The position numbers were made by a program, and so were the translations under genes. Shown here in pieces: positions 17,004 to 26,421 of a stretch of DNA of 64,000 nt. The first letter of the stretch is position 1; each line of letters starts with the position of its first letter. Origin of the DNA: CBDBDZ01 sp965204215 (GTDB lineage: Bacteria; Pseudomonadota; Gammaproteobacteria; Pseudomonadales; GM7GCV1); assembly GCA_965204215.1 (NCBI GenBank), contig CBDBDZ010000014.1:682001-746000 (forward strand), in the 5' to 3' direction. The notes under the pieces were generated by a model. It saw only the letters and a list, made by a program, of their open reading frames with translations. It was not told the DNA's origin and did no database searches.

Positions 17004-18232
17004 TAGCGTAAACCTCCTGATTGTCTGTTTCTTGAGGCTTCGCGGCGCAGTTGTTCGATAACTTCATTGACAATTTGTTGTGTGTTAATGGTATTGGATG
17101 GCTGTGCTGAAGATGTGGGTAGTACCTGACTGCTATTGGAAGCAGCGGCTAGTTTATCTAGCGGCAAATACATTAAATTGTTTCCACCTTCCACATCGAC
17201 AATAACTTTATTGCTTTTAGACAAAACCTCTTGCATAGCATCTATGTACAAGCGTTCTCTGGTGACTTGTGGCGCTTTGTTATATTCCTGTAACAATTTT
17301 GTAAAGCGTTGCGACTCACCTTCAGCTTTAGCAACCACTTCGCCTCTGTAAGCGTTGGCTTCTTCAATAATACGCTGTGCTTTACCGCGAGCCCCTGGTA
17401 ATATACTATTGCGATACGATTCGGCTTCATTCACAAAGCGCTCTTTATCTTCTTTGGCGGCAATTACATCATCAAAAGCATTTTTTACCTGTGAAGGTGG
17501 TTCGGCCTCTTGAATTGTCACCGTCAACACATGAATACCAGTGCCGTAAATGTCGAGGCGTTCTTGTAAACGCAACTTGACTTCGTCAGCCAGAAGTACG
17601 CGACCTTCACTTAATACGTCGTTTAATTGGGTGCTACCCACAGCGTGGCGAATTGCTGATTCAGTGGCATGTCGCAAGCTGCCTTTGGGATTGCTGACAT
17701 TAAGAATATAATCTTTAATGGATTTGATATTAAACTGCGTAGTGAGTGGTACTTTAACAATGTTCTCATCTTCGGTTAACATTAAGCCAGATGAAATATA
17801 TTCTTGAATTTCAGTGACCTGTTCGCGGTAGACAATATCTAAAATCCATGGGTTCCAGTTAAAACCAGGACCAATAGTTTTGTGGAATTTGCCAAGGCGA
17901 AGCACTACGGCTTTTTCCTTCTCGTCCAAAATATTAATGCCCATGGCAAACCAACCAGCAAAAGTGACTAAAAGCGATAGGTATAAAAGTCCTTTGAAAT
18001 TGCCACCTTGTGATGAATTACCACTGTTGGAATTGTTTTTTTTTGAACTGCCGCCAAAAAAATTATTGAATTTGGTTTTCAGTTCGCGCAATGCCTCGTC
18101 TAAATCAGGAGGTCCATCGTTGCCCCAAGGGTCGCGGTTATTGTTGTACATGTTATTGCTGTAAGTGCCGTTGTGGCTAGCTACAGCTTCTGATGAAGTG
18201 GAGCGCTTAAAGCCCCAAAATTTCCAGCTCAT
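17003..18232 (-). CDS. hflK: FtsH-modulating SPFH protein HflK
   Basis: It partners HflC around FtsH. The 409-residue protein has a cytoplasmic Asn/Gly-rich N-terminal region with DPWGNDGPPDLDEALRELK (the HflK N-terminal domain). A membrane span follows at about residues 83-100 (LLYLSLLVTFAGWFAMGI), then the SPFH domain (NILDEKEKAVVLRLGKF, GPGFNWNPW). The helical EAESYRNSILPGARGKAQRI stretch and a Gln/Ser-rich tail close it. No hflX or hfq lies upstream; instead there is a MITE-1 copy. Confidence 0.95.
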   Translation of the reverse strand: MSWKFWGFKRSTSSEAVASHNGTYSNNMYNNNRDPWGNDGPPDLDEALRELKTKFNNFFGGSSKKNNSNSGNSSQGGNFKGLLYLSLLVTFAGWFAMGINILDEKEKAVVLRLGKFHKTIGPGFNWNPWILDIVYREQVTEIQEYISSGLMLTEDENIVKVPLTTQFNIKSIKDYILNVSNPKGSLRHATESAIRHAVGSTQLNDVLSEGRVLLADEVKLRLQERLDIYGTGIHVLTVTIQEAEPPSQVKNAFDDVIAAKEDKERFVNEAESYRNSILPGARGKAQRIIEEANAYRGEVVAKAEGESQRFTKLLQEYNKAPQVTRERLYIDAMQEVLSKSNKVIVDVEGGNNLMYLPLDKLAAASNSSQVLPTSSAQPSNTINTQQIVNEVIEQLRREASRNRQSGGLR

Positions 18233-18258
18233 AAATTTCTCGAATGTTCTGTTGAGTT

Positions 18259-18440
18259 TAACCCAGATTACGCATTAGAAATTGTAGCGAAGGCAAAAAT
18301 GGCAATAAAAACAATAGCTCGCGCAAGGAAAATAAGCGGAAACATAGCAGAACTATGGTGAGCATTATTTTTCGAGCAAGCTGATGTTTTTAAAGTCATT
18401 TTTGGATGCAACAGGTTTTTAATGCATAATCTGGGTTTAA
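18259..18440 (-). repeat. MITE-1, diverged copy in inverted orientation
   Basis: This ~182-bp element runs from AACCCAGATTACGCATTAGAA to TTTTAATGCATAATCTGGGTT. Read on the minus strand it aligns along its whole length with the copies at 34450, 49095 and 59582, including the CTCACCATAG core and the GCTTGCTCGAAAAATAAT block. It has clearly more substitutions, so it is an older insertion. It fills most of the 415-bp gap between hflK and the dehydrogenase gene. Confidence 0.8.
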
Positions 18441-18512
18441 TATTGAAATTGCGTAAAGGTGTGTATTCTACAATCTTGCGAGGTTATTAGCCAGTTTTTA
18501 ACTTCTATTTTT

Positions 18513-18556
18513 AGGGTGTGCCCCAATTATGCGAACCTGGGTCGTTATAATTATAC
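18513..18556. repeat. Short dispersed repeat with promoter-like end
   Basis: ATTATGCGAACCTGGGTCG followed by TTATAATTA closely matches ATTATGCGAACTTAGGAGTT plus GTTATAATTA at 42573-42602, beside the IS30 right end. Similarity continues a few bases upstream into the IS30 terminus (TGTGC). TATAAT is a plausible -10 element for the downstream dehydrogenase gene, but no convincing -35 is visible. Confidence 0.4.
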
Positions 18557-18647
18557 TCAGTGGCGCTAAAATGCTTAAAGCTGACAACGCATTCCTTATA
18601 TAGTAATATCCAAAGTTCATTCCAATTATATTTGCCAAGACTTTATT

Positions 18648-21113
18648 ATGACACAAATTAGTCCCCCTCAACAAGAGCATGATAGTTCTTTAGATAAAAA
18701 ACTGGAATCACAAGCTCGCGTTGTTATTATTGGTGGTGGCGTTGTCGGTTGTTCCATATTGTTTCATTTAGCAAAATTTGGTTGGAAAGATGTGGTATTG
18801 CTAGAGCGAAGTGAATTAACATCAGGTTCTTCCTGGCATGCTGCAGGGCAAATTCACACCATTAGTTCCGACCCCAATATTTCCAGGTTGCAAGGTTACA
18901 CCATTAATTTGTATAAGGAATTGGAAGAGCTTTCAGGTCAGTCGGTTGGACACCACCAGACAGGAGGTTTTTATTTGGCATCGACACCGGAGCGTCTTGA
19001 TTATTTAAAGCAGGAGCGCTCAAAAGCCAGATATATGGGGCTTGATCAAGAATTTATCTCACTTGAGGAAGTGGTCAGGATGAACCCATTGGTCGATCCA
19101 TCGAAATATTTAGGTGCGTTGTATGATCCATTGGATGGGCATATTGATCCATCAGGAGTGACCATTGCCTATGCTAAAGCGGCGCGGAAATTAGGCGCGA
19201 ATTGGCATCGAGATTGTGCCGTTACTGCAACCTTCCAAAAAAGCGATGGCAGTTGGGATGTGTACACGAATAAGGGTATCATCAATGCTGAACGCATTGT
19301 CAATGCCGCAGGGCTGTGGGCGCGTGAAGTGGGTCGTTTGTCGGGGATTGAATTGCCAGTTCAACCAATGGAACATCACTATTTAATTACTGAAGACATT
19401 CCTGAAATTATAGATTTTGATGGTGAAATAGCCGCAGGTATTGATTATGAAACCAATATTTATTTTAGAGGCGAACACAATGGTTTATTGTTGGGAACTT
19501 ATGAACCCAAAGCTACGCCGTGGAAAGTAGAGGGTGTGCCCAACGATTTTGGACATGAATTATTACAAGATGATTTAGAGCGAGTCGCCGACAGGCTTGA
19601 GTTGGCATTTGAAAATATTCCCGCGCTTGGTCGTGCAGGAATCAAATCTGTGGTCAATGGACCTTTTACCTTTGGTCCTGATGGCAATCCAATGATTGGC
19701 CCCGTACCAGGTATGAAAAATTACTGGACAGCAGTAGGGGTTATGGCCGGGTTTTGTCAGGCAGGTGGCGTTGGGCTTTGTTTGGCACAATGGATGATAG
19801 ATGGCGAACCCGAAGTAGACGTTTGGGCAATGGATATTGCGCGATTTGGTGAATTTGCCACCTGTGAGTACGGTACAAATAAATCTGCTGAAAATTATGA
19901 GCGCCGCTTTATTCTAACTTACCCCAATGAAGAATTACCAGCCATGCGCAAGCAAAAAACCACTAGCTTATATGACAGATTGGCAGCTCGTGGCGCGGTA
20001 ATGGGTGCAAGTTTTGGTTTGGAACATGCTCTCTGGTTTGCTGACAGTCCTGATGATGCCCATGAAAGCCCCACATTTAGGCGTTCTAACGCCTTTGATT
20101 ATGTCGCCAAAGAGGTGAAAGCTGTACGCGAAAATGTCGGTATTATTGAAGTGGCAAATTTTTCCAAACATGAAATTAAAGGTGAAAGAGCAGCTAAATT
20201 CGTTGACTATTTAATGGCAGGGCGTTTGCCCGAAATAGGTCGCATCAACCTTTCACCCATGCTAACCCCTAAAGGCAAATTATATGGCGATTTGACCATT
20301 GCCAGAATTGCGGATGACCATTTTTATTTATTAGGTTCTGGCGCAGCGCAGGAAATGCATCGCAGGTGGATAGAGCTAAACTTGCCAGAGAGGGGCGTTA
20401 GCTATCGAAATTGCAGTGATGAATTACACGGTATTGCGGTCTCAGGTCCTAATTCCAGAGATTTGGTTCAGCGCATTACACGCGATAATATGAGCGATGA
20501 AACCTTCAAATTTCGCGATATTCGCAGCACTACGGTCGGTTCAGTACCAGTGTTGATGATACGAATATCATTCTCTGGCGAGTTAGGTTACGAAATTTAC
20601 TGTGCGCCACAGTACCAACTTCGTTTGTATGAAGCTTTGGTGGAAGCAGGTAGTGATTTGGGTTTGGTTCACTATGGTAATCGCGCGCTAATGTCATTGC
20701 GTTTAGAGAAAAACTGGGGTGTTTGGACAATGGACTTTAGACCCGATTTTACCGCAGCACAATCTGGCCTCGATGTTTTTATCCACTTTGACAAAGTCAG
20801 TGATTTTATTGGTAAACAGGCCGCTATTGCTGAGCGCGATGCTGAACCTACCATCAAATTGGTAACATTAATTGTAGATACCGATGTTGACTGCCATCAC
20901 GATGAGACCGTTTTTCACAATGGAAAGACTGTGGGTTACGTCACCTCTGGTGGCTATGCTCACTACAGCCAAAAAAGTGTAGCAATGGCGTATATACCTG
21001 CAAATTTAGCCATACCTAACCAAATTTTTGAAGTTGAAATATTAGGTGATTTAAAACCTGCGATTATTCAATTAGAACCACTACATGACGCCAAAGGATC
21101 AAGGATTAGATAA
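18648..21113 (+). CDS. FAD-dependent dimethylglycine/sarcosine dehydrogenase-like protein fused to GcvT domain
   Basis: This 821-residue protein joins a DAO-type FAD domain to an aminomethyltransferase (GcvT) folate-binding domain. The dinucleotide motif VVIIGGGVVGCSILFHLA is at residues 25-42. SSWHAAGQ at 61-68 places His64 where the covalent flavin-linking His of dimethylglycine dehydrogenase lies. The C-terminal half has GcvT motifs (GPNSRDLVQRIT, SFSGELGYEIY, NYGNRAL-like HYGNRALMSLR). Likely reaction: oxidative demethylation of an N-methyl amino acid, passing C1 to tetrahydrofolate. The exact substrate is unknown. Confidence 0.85.
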   Translation: MTQISPPQQEHDSSLDKKLESQARVVIIGGGVVGCSILFHLAKFGWKDVVLLERSELTSGSSWHAAGQIHTISSDPNISRLQGYTINLYKELEELSGQSVGHHQTGGFYLASTPERLDYLKQERSKARYMGLDQEFISLEEVVRMNPLVDPSKYLGALYDPLDGHIDPSGVTIAYAKAARKLGANWHRDCAVTATFQKSDGSWDVYTNKGIINAERIVNAAGLWAREVGRLSGIELPVQPMEHHYLITEDIPEIIDFDGEIAAGIDYETNIYFRGEHNGLLLGTYEPKATPWKVEGVPNDFGHELLQDDLERVADRLELAFENIPALGRAGIKSVVNGPFTFGPDGNPMIGPVPGMKNYWTAVGVMAGFCQAGGVGLCLAQWMIDGEPEVDVWAMDIARFGEFATCEYGTNKSAENYERRFILTYPNEELPAMRKQKTTSLYDRLAARGAVMGASFGLEHALWFADSPDDAHESPTFRRSNAFDYVAKEVKAVRENVGIIEVANFSKHEIKGERAAKFVDYLMAGRLPEIGRINLSPMLTPKGKLYGDLTIARIADDHFYLLGSGAAQEMHRRWIELNLPERGVSYRNCSDELHGIAVSGPNSRDLVQRITRDNMSDETFKFRDIRSTTVGSVPVLMIRISFSGELGYEIYCAPQYQLRLYEALVEAGSDLGLVHYGNRALMSLRLEKNWGVWTMDFRPDFTAAQSGLDVFIHFDKVSDFIGKQAAIAERDAEPTIKLVTLIVDTDVDCHHDETVFHNGKTVGYVTSGGYAHYSQKSVAMAYIPANLAIPNQIFEVEILGDLKPAIIQLEPLHDAKGSRIR

Positions 21114-21156
21114 ACCCTAATAATAAACACAGAGCGTTAAAACTTAAACCCATATT

Positions 21157-21864
21157 ATGCAAGAAAATAATACACTAACGGCAGTAAACAATTTTCCGCA
21201 TTATGAATTTCTTTATGCATTATTCTTAACCTGTTTTGCCGTATTGCTTGTTTTGACTAATGTGATTGGTCAAAAATTGTTTGTGATCTTTGGAATCACA
21301 CTAACCTCAGGCATTATTACCTACCCCTTAACATTTCTTATCACTGACATCGTCAGCGAAATATACGGTGCAAAGCGCGCGCAATTTATGGTAATAGTAG
21401 GGTTTGCTATGTCATTGTTAATGCTGGTACTGATTCAAGTTTCTATGATATTGCCTGAATCTCCGAATTGGAGTTCGCAAATTAGCCCCGGTTTTTCCAG
21501 TGGTAAACAAATGCAAGAAGCATGGTTAGCTGTATTTGGTGTGAGCTGGTGGCTGGTTATTGGTTCAATGACGGCCTATATGATTGCACAGTTTATTGAT
21601 GTGAAATTGTTTCATTTTATTCGTAAGATAACCCGAGGTAAAATGCTTTGGTTGCGAAATAATGGTTCCACTTTATTTTCGCAATTAATTGATACTTTCG
21701 TAGTAGGCTGTTTTTTATTTTATGGCGCACTGCAATTACCCATTGGGACAGGGCTGGAAATTATGCTTTCCATCTATGTTTTTAAGTTGGCAATTGCACT
21801 ATTTGATACACCATTATGTTACCTTGGCGTTCACTGCTGCAGGAAATATCTAAATACAGGGTAG
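21157..21864 (+). CDS. yhhQ: Queuosine precursor transporter (YhhQ/VUT family)
   Basis: This 235-residue protein has about six membrane helices. Typical VUT features are LLVLTNVIGQKLF near the start, then TSGIITYPLTFLITDIVSEIYGAKRA in pieces, a central ITRGKMLWLRNNGSTLFSQLIDT segment (the usual KxWLRNNxSTxxSQxxDT block), and a final transmembrane pair. YhhQ imports preQ0/preQ1 for tRNA queuosine. It starts 43 bases after the dehydrogenase gene and could share its transcript. Confidence 0.9.
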   Translation: MQENNTLTAVNNFPHYEFLYALFLTCFAVLLVLTNVIGQKLFVIFGITLTSGIITYPLTFLITDIVSEIYGAKRAQFMVIVGFAMSLLMLVLIQVSMILPESPNWSSQISPGFSSGKQMQEAWLAVFGVSWWLVIGSMTAYMIAQFIDVKLFHFIRKITRGKMLWLRNNGSTLFSQLIDTFVVGCFLFYGALQLPIGTGLEIMLSIYVFKLAIALFDTPLCYLGVHCCRKYLNTG

Positions 21865-21920
21865 ACTTATTGCTATAGCCTTTCTAGTATCACGCTAGTG
21901 CAGTAGAATGCGAGTTTAAA

Positions 21921-22415
21921 ATGATTTCGCAACAAAGATATATGCCTAATACCATTGAGCAATTAATTGCACTAGAACAAATTAAACAATTAAAGTACCG
22001 TTATTTTCGCACGTTGGATTGTAACCAATGGCAGAAATTTGGCGCGACTTTAACCGAAGGTTGTGTTGGGAACTACAGCAGTGGTAAGTTACATTTTGAA
22101 GGGCGTGATGCTATTGTTGAGTTTATGAAAGCGAATATGTCTAGCGACCAATTTTTATCCATGCATACTGGGCATCACCCTGAAATTACATTTATTGATG
22201 ATAATCGCGCTACAGGAATTTGGTATTTGCAGGATATGATACTAATGCTTCCAGGCAAAAAAAGGTTATTTGGCACCGGCATTTACCAGGATGAATATGA
22301 AAAAACAGATGGCAGTTGGTTGATTAGTAAAACAGGCTATGAGCGTATTTTTGAATGCATAGAGGGTTTGGATGAAGAGATTCATGTATTGCAAAACCGA
22401 TTTGTGAAATCATGA
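21921..22415 (+). CDS. SnoaL/NTF2-like protein
   Basis: This 164-residue protein has the NTF2-like fold pattern of the SnoaL_4 group. An N-terminal helix (IEQLIALEQIKQLKYRYFRTLD) precedes strands and FEGRDAIVEFMKAN. SMHTGHHPEITFIDDNRATGIWYLQD and a GTGIYQDEYEKTDGSWLISKTGYER strand pair follow, shown in pieces. Such proteins are small isomerases, dehydratases or binding proteins. An internal ATG at 21942 is a possible alternative start. The substrate is unknown. Confidence 0.75.
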   Translation: MISQQRYMPNTIEQLIALEQIKQLKYRYFRTLDCNQWQKFGATLTEGCVGNYSSGKLHFEGRDAIVEFMKANMSSDQFLSMHTGHHPEITFIDDNRATGIWYLQDMILMLPGKKRLFGTGIYQDEYEKTDGSWLISKTGYERIFECIEGLDEEIHVLQNRFVKS

Positions 22416-22519
22416 TTCAAAATGACATCTTCACCCATCATTAAAAAACCATACAGCTCTGGCTTTTGCCGAAGCGGTTGAAAAAACATTAGAATTGCAA
22501 CGAACGTGGTATCTGGATA

Positions 22520-23569
22520 ATGTTTAAACTCTTTTTTCTTTTAATTTTCTTTATAAGCACTATGCTATCAGCCTTTGCCGAAACCTCACCCATCGTTATT
22601 GCTCATCGAGGTGCATCGGGTTATTTGCCTGAACATACATTGGAGTCCAAGGCGCTTGCTTACGCCATGAAACCCGATTACCTTGAGCAGGATATAGTGA
22701 TGACTAAAGACAATCAGTTGATTGTATTGCACGATTTGTATTTGGATAGAACTACCAATGTAGCAGAATTATTTGCTGACAGGAACAGAGCCGATGGACG
22801 TTACTACGCTATTGATTTCACTCTTGATGAAATTCGTCAACTCAGTGTTACCGAGAGCTTTATCAAAAGCGATGATAAAAGTGTTAATAGTAAATTTTCT
22901 GGTAGATTCCCTGTATGGAAATCCAATTTTAGAGTTGCAACCCTGGCAGAAGAAATAGAGCTTATTCAGGGGTTAAATCAGTCTTTAGGTTACAACATAG
23001 GCATTTATCCTGAAATTAAAGCTCCCTGGTTTCATCACAAAGAAGGCAAAGATATTACGTCTGCGTTGCTAAAAATGTTAAAACACTATGGCTACGATAG
23101 TCCAGAGAGTAATATCTATTTACAGTGCTTTGACCCTAATGAGTTAAAACGTATTAAGTATAAACTATTTTCTGAATACGATATGCAAGTCAAACTGGTG
23201 CAATTAATTGCACCCACGCAATGGCAGGAAACGGCCGAACTGGTTGACGGTAAATGGAGTAACTACAATTACGATTGGATGCATGATAAAGACGGTATGC
23301 AAAAGGTAGCCAAATACGCTGATGGCATTGGCCCCTGGTATGCAATGTTACTGCAAGATAAGGATGGTCAATTACAGTCGACAGGCCTAATGGATAGATC
23401 TCGCAATGCAGGTTTGGTGGTGCACCCTTATACCTTCAGGGAAGATGATTTGCCTGAATATGCGAGAGATTTTAATCATTACCTGGATATATTTTTTAAT
23501 CAAGTAAAGATTGATGGTGTGTTTAGCGATCACCCAGACAAGGTCGTAAATTTCCTAAACAGGCAGTAA
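22520..23569 (+). CDS. glpQ: Glycerophosphodiester phosphodiesterase, secreted (GlpQ-like)
   Basis: It hydrolyses deacylated phospholipid diesters to glycerol 3-phosphate and an alcohol in the periplasm. An N-terminal signal peptide (LFFLLIFFISTMLSAFA) precedes the GDPD motif IAHRGASGYLPEHTLES. EQDIVMTKDNQLIVLHD follows, with the metal Glu/Asp and second catalytic His. YPEIKAPWFH and the long insert are typical of GlpQ rather than UgpQ. Its 349 residues match the family. The 3' end overlaps the convergent DUF1295 gene by 15 bases. Confidence 0.92.
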   Translation: MFKLFFLLIFFISTMLSAFAETSPIVIAHRGASGYLPEHTLESKALAYAMKPDYLEQDIVMTKDNQLIVLHDLYLDRTTNVAELFADRNRADGRYYAIDFTLDEIRQLSVTESFIKSDDKSVNSKFSGRFPVWKSNFRVATLAEEIELIQGLNQSLGYNIGIYPEIKAPWFHHKEGKDITSALLKMLKHYGYDSPESNIYLQCFDPNELKRIKYKLFSEYDMQVKLVQLIAPTQWQETAELVDGKWSNYNYDWMHDKDGMQKVAKYADGIGPWYAMLLQDKDGQLQSTGLMDRSRNAGLVVHPYTFREDDLPEYARDFNHYLDIFFNQVKIDGVFSDHPDKVVNFLNRQ

Positions 23570-24397
23570 AAGCCGTGTTTTTTGCTTATAAACCTGGTAT
23601 TCGGGTAAGTGTCCCCAACGCTTTTCCGCGCTGGCTTCGAGTCCTGGAATACCGCTGATATGTCGAAGTAATAAATAGACAAAAACAGGTGAAATAAGGG
23701 TAGCAAATTGCCAGTTTGTCAAGTGTGGCAGTGCAATGATAGCGATACCAACCCACAGTACCATTTCGCCAAAATAATTAGGGTGCCGGCTTTTTGCCCA
23801 TAATCCTGTATTGATAAAGCTCTCGGATTGTGTTTTGAATCTACGTTTTTGATGGTCTGCAACGACCTCAATCGTAAACCCCAGTAACCAAAGTCCTAGC
23901 CCTAACCATGTTATATCGTACCATTGTTTGCTTGGCTGTGAAGTAATGACAGTCAGTGCTGCAGAACAAGTTAGTAGTACCCAGAATCCTTGTAGTGTCC
24001 AAACTGACAGGAACCTCAAAAAATTTGGTTTAATGGCGTCAAAGCGCTTATCAGAGCCATCTTTTAGCACTCTTACAAATAAAAAGCTGCCCAAACGCAT
24101 GGCCCAAACACAAACCAGAATAACCAACAATTGAGAAATACCGGATTGATATGCGTTGCTGTTATAAGCAAAAATCATAATACCGATGTAAGTCATGCTG
24201 CCAGTCAAATCAAAAAACCTTTCGGTTTGTAAAAACCACGCAGGGATAAAGGCCAACCATTGAATCGCAAATATGATTAATCCACAGAAGGCAAAAAGAG
24301 GGAGTCCGTAGTAGTTGCCGACACTATTATAGCTTCCTGCCCATACCAGCAATGTCGCGATAATAAGAGTTGCAGAGATAATGATGGCAGAGCGCAT
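23555..24397 (-). CDS. DUF1295 (steroid 5-alpha reductase-like) membrane protein
   Basis: This 280-residue protein has 6-7 membrane helices. The C-terminal block FINTGLWAKSRHPNYFGEMVLWVGI is the signature of DUF1295 and isoprenylcysteine methyltransferase/5-alpha-reductase-like proteins (shown here under 20 residues by parts: LWAKSRHPNYFGEM). Family function is uncharacterised in bacteria. It ends convergently within glpQ. Upstream lies a MITE-2 copy rather than an obvious operon partner. Confidence 0.85.
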   Translation of the reverse strand: MRSAIIISATLIIATLLVWAGSYNSVGNYYGLPLFAFCGLIIFAIQWLAFIPAWFLQTERFFDLTGSMTYIGIMIFAYNSNAYQSGISQLLVILVCVWAMRLGSFLFVRVLKDGSDKRFDAIKPNFLRFLSVWTLQGFWVLLTCSAALTVITSQPSKQWYDITWLGLGLWLLGFTIEVVADHQKRRFKTQSESFINTGLWAKSRHPNYFGEMVLWVGIAIIALPHLTNWQFATLISPVFVYLLLRHISGIPGLEASAEKRWGHLPEYQVYKQKTRLLLPV

Positions 24398-24419
24398 AAT
24401 AAATTCACAGCTAAATCAA

Positions 24420-24668
24420 TTAACCTAGATTCCGTAGTTGAACCTGGAATTTACAGTTATTTTCAGGAAATAATGCAAGGCATGGCTTGCAGGTAATGGT
24501 TGTAGCCCTTACCAAAAGCCATAACGCAGCAGTGTGAACTGAAAAGGACTGTAAAGCCAGGTAGCGGTTTGTAATTCACTTATGAAGTGAATCGAAGAAT
24601 AAGCGTTTATCAATAACATTCAAACTCTTAGAAGTGAAATTAGCGTTCAACTGCGGAATCTAGGATTA
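24420..24668. repeat. MITE-2, full-length copy
   Basis: The element has terminal inverted repeats: CCTAGATTCCGTAGTTGAA on the left and TTCAACTGCGGAATCTAGG on the right (17 of 19 paired). The interior includes GTTGTAGCCCTTACCAAAAG and the following 45 bases, found again at 48782-48830. No ORF is present. It is a nonautonomous palindromic repeat of about 249 bp filling the gap upstream of cytochrome c4. Confidence 0.75.
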
Positions 24669-24966
24669 TGCAAATCATAGCAAATAAATTTTATCGCGTG
24701 TATTAATTCGGCATGAAAATACCGAACTAATATGTGGCACAAGGAAGTGCTACCGACGTACAAGAAAATTCGCATATTTTCGTTAGCATTTCAATGGTGA
24801 CCAATAAAATACAGCGAGCTTTATACAAAACTGTAGCCGTAGCCGTTTTATGAATTGCAGCAGGGTTAACGTGGTATATTAGAGCGAGTATCATGTATAA
24901 TTATTCGCGCGTTTTTTAGCTCACTATTTTTTTTTTAGCCTACTACTTAAAACAGAATAAAAACTT
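24669..24966 (+). promoter_or_regulatory. Leader/promoter region of the cytochrome c4 gene
   Basis: About 298 bases without a gene. ATTAATTCGG and CCGAACTAAT flank an imperfect hairpin at 24704-24733. TATAAT at 24897-24902 is a possible -10 element about 65 bases before the cytochrome start, but a matching -35 is weak. A T-run (TTTTTTTTT) lies near 24930. Nothing else is evident. Confidence 0.35.
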
Positions 24967-25626
24967 ATGAATTTGAAATTATTTGTAAAGCGTATCATCA
25001 TCGATAGCTTGTTATTAGGACTATTATTGATAGCAATGCCTTCAATGGCAGGTGATGCAACGCAAGGAAAAGCCAAAGCAGCACCCTGTGCTGCTTGTCA
25101 CGGTCAAACTGGCATCAGTACAGCGTCTATCTGGCCTAATTTGGCTGGTCAGGGGGAGCAGTATTTGATTAAACAAATTAATGATATAAAATCGAATGTT
25201 CGCCAGGTGCCTACCATGACAGCCTTTGTCACCAATTTAAGTAATGAAGATATTGCCGATATTTCTGCTTTTTATGCATCTCAGCCGCAGGCAATTAGCG
25301 GCGCGCAGGAGCTTGTCAGTAAAGCTTACAACTTAAATGCAGAAGAGCACTTGGCCTTAGGTCAGAAAATATATCGCTCAGGCAATCCTGGATTAGGGAT
25401 TCCTACCTGTAGCGCTTGTCATTCGCCCAGCGGCAAAGGTAATGCGCCAGCAAAATATCCACAGGTTGGTGGTCAACAGTATGAATATCTGGTACAACAA
25501 TTAAAAGATTTTCGTGGTAACATTCGTGTCAACGATGGTGAAAGTCGCATTATGCGCTCTGCCGTTGAAAATTTAAAAGACATTGAATTAGAAGCTGTCG
25601 CGAACTATATGTCGGGGTTACATTAA
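24967..25626 (+). CDS. Dihaem cytochrome c4
   Basis: This is a periplasmic electron carrier of 219 residues with a signal peptide cleaved near MPSMAGD. Two c-type haem motifs are present, CAACH at residues 41-45 and CSACH at 148-152, one per cytochrome c lobe. Each is followed by the Pro/Met axial-ligand segments (VPTMTAF; IMRSAVENL). The lobe-repeat GQGEQYLIKQI / GGQQYEYLVQQL is typical of c4. The cytochrome c4-dsbA pair is common in gammaproteobacteria. c4 usually feeds a terminal oxidase, so aerobic respiration is implied. Confidence 0.93.
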   Translation: MNLKLFVKRIIIDSLLLGLLLIAMPSMAGDATQGKAKAAPCAACHGQTGISTASIWPNLAGQGEQYLIKQINDIKSNVRQVPTMTAFVTNLSNEDIADISAFYASQPQAISGAQELVSKAYNLNAEEHLALGQKIYRSGNPGLGIPTCSACHSPSGKGNAPAKYPQVGGQQYEYLVQQLKDFRGNIRVNDGESRIMRSAVENLKDIELEAVANYMSGLH

Positions 25627-25653
25627 ACTATATCATTATATCGAGAAAAAGCT

Positions 25654-26418
25654 ATGCCAACTTTCAAACTTTTATTGTCTGTATTTTCCTTAAGCGTTAT
25701 ATTGGTAGCTTGTCATCAAAGCGATGCACAAAACTTATCGCTACAAACTAAAGAAAAAGTTGTTGCAGCTGAAATTGAAAAGGCAAAGCAGTCTGCTGCC
25801 AATAATCAAAATGCGAAACCAATTCAGTCGTCTAAAAGAGACTTATCAAGTTTTGGCAATTTTGTAGCGGGTAAAGATTATGAAATTTTAAGCACTCCTG
25901 TTCCGATTGCAGACAATGGAAAAATTGAGGTAGTGGAATTTTTTTGGTATGGCTGTAATCATTGCTATAGCTTTGAGCCCATTATCAGTTCGTGGAAAAA
26001 AACCTTAGCAAATGATGTGGAATTTTTACCAATTCCAGCAGTTTGGGCTAAAAACATGGAAGCTCATGCCAGGATGTATTACACAATTAGAGCAATGGGT
26101 GTTGAAGACCAACTGCACACGCCAATTTTTCGCGTTATGAATGAACGGCGTAAACGGATGTCATCACTGGATGAAATAGCAACTTTTATGAAAGAGCAAG
26201 GTGTTGATGAAGAAAAATTCCGTAAAACCTATAAAGCCTTTGGTATTAACAGCCAGGTGCAACAAGGTATGGCAAAAGCCAGAGCTGCAGGGTTGCGTGG
26301 TACGCCCGAACTGTTAGTGCATGGTAAGTATCGAGTGACAGGGCAGATGGCAGGTAGTCAAGCGCGTATGTTAACTATAGCTAACTATCTGATTGAGAAG
26401 GAACGCCAAAACCTCTAA
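25654..26418 (+). CDS. dsbA: DsbA-family thiol:disulfide interchange lipoprotein
   Basis: It is a periplasmic dithiol oxidase. The 254-residue protein has a lipoprotein-type signal (VILVAC, Cys20), a Gln/Lys-rich linker to about residue 65, and a thioredoxin fold with active site FWYGCNHCYSFEP (Cys101-Asn-His-Cys104). The cis-Pro loop is GLRGTPELLV. E. coli DsbA has CPHC; CNHC should change redox potential. It lies 27 bases after cytochrome c4. The predicted lipid anchor makes it membrane-tethered, unlike soluble E. coli DsbA. Confidence 0.9.
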   Translation: MPTFKLLLSVFSLSVILVACHQSDAQNLSLQTKEKVVAAEIEKAKQSAANNQNAKPIQSSKRDLSSFGNFVAGKDYEILSTPVPIADNGKIEVVEFFWYGCNHCYSFEPIISSWKKTLANDVEFLPIPAVWAKNMEAHARMYYTIRAMGVEDQLHTPIFRVMNERRKRMSSLDEIATFMKEQGVDEEKFRKTYKAFGINSQVQQGMAKARAAGLRGTPELLVHGKYRVTGQMAGSQARMLTIANYLIEKERQNL

Positions 26419-26421
26419 AGT

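Noticed and set aside
22416..22519. Coding-looking frame ALAFAEAVEKTLELQRTWYL upstream of glpQ
   Set aside because: It is only about 30 codons without a start and matches no family I know; it may be a fragment, but the support is too weak to list.
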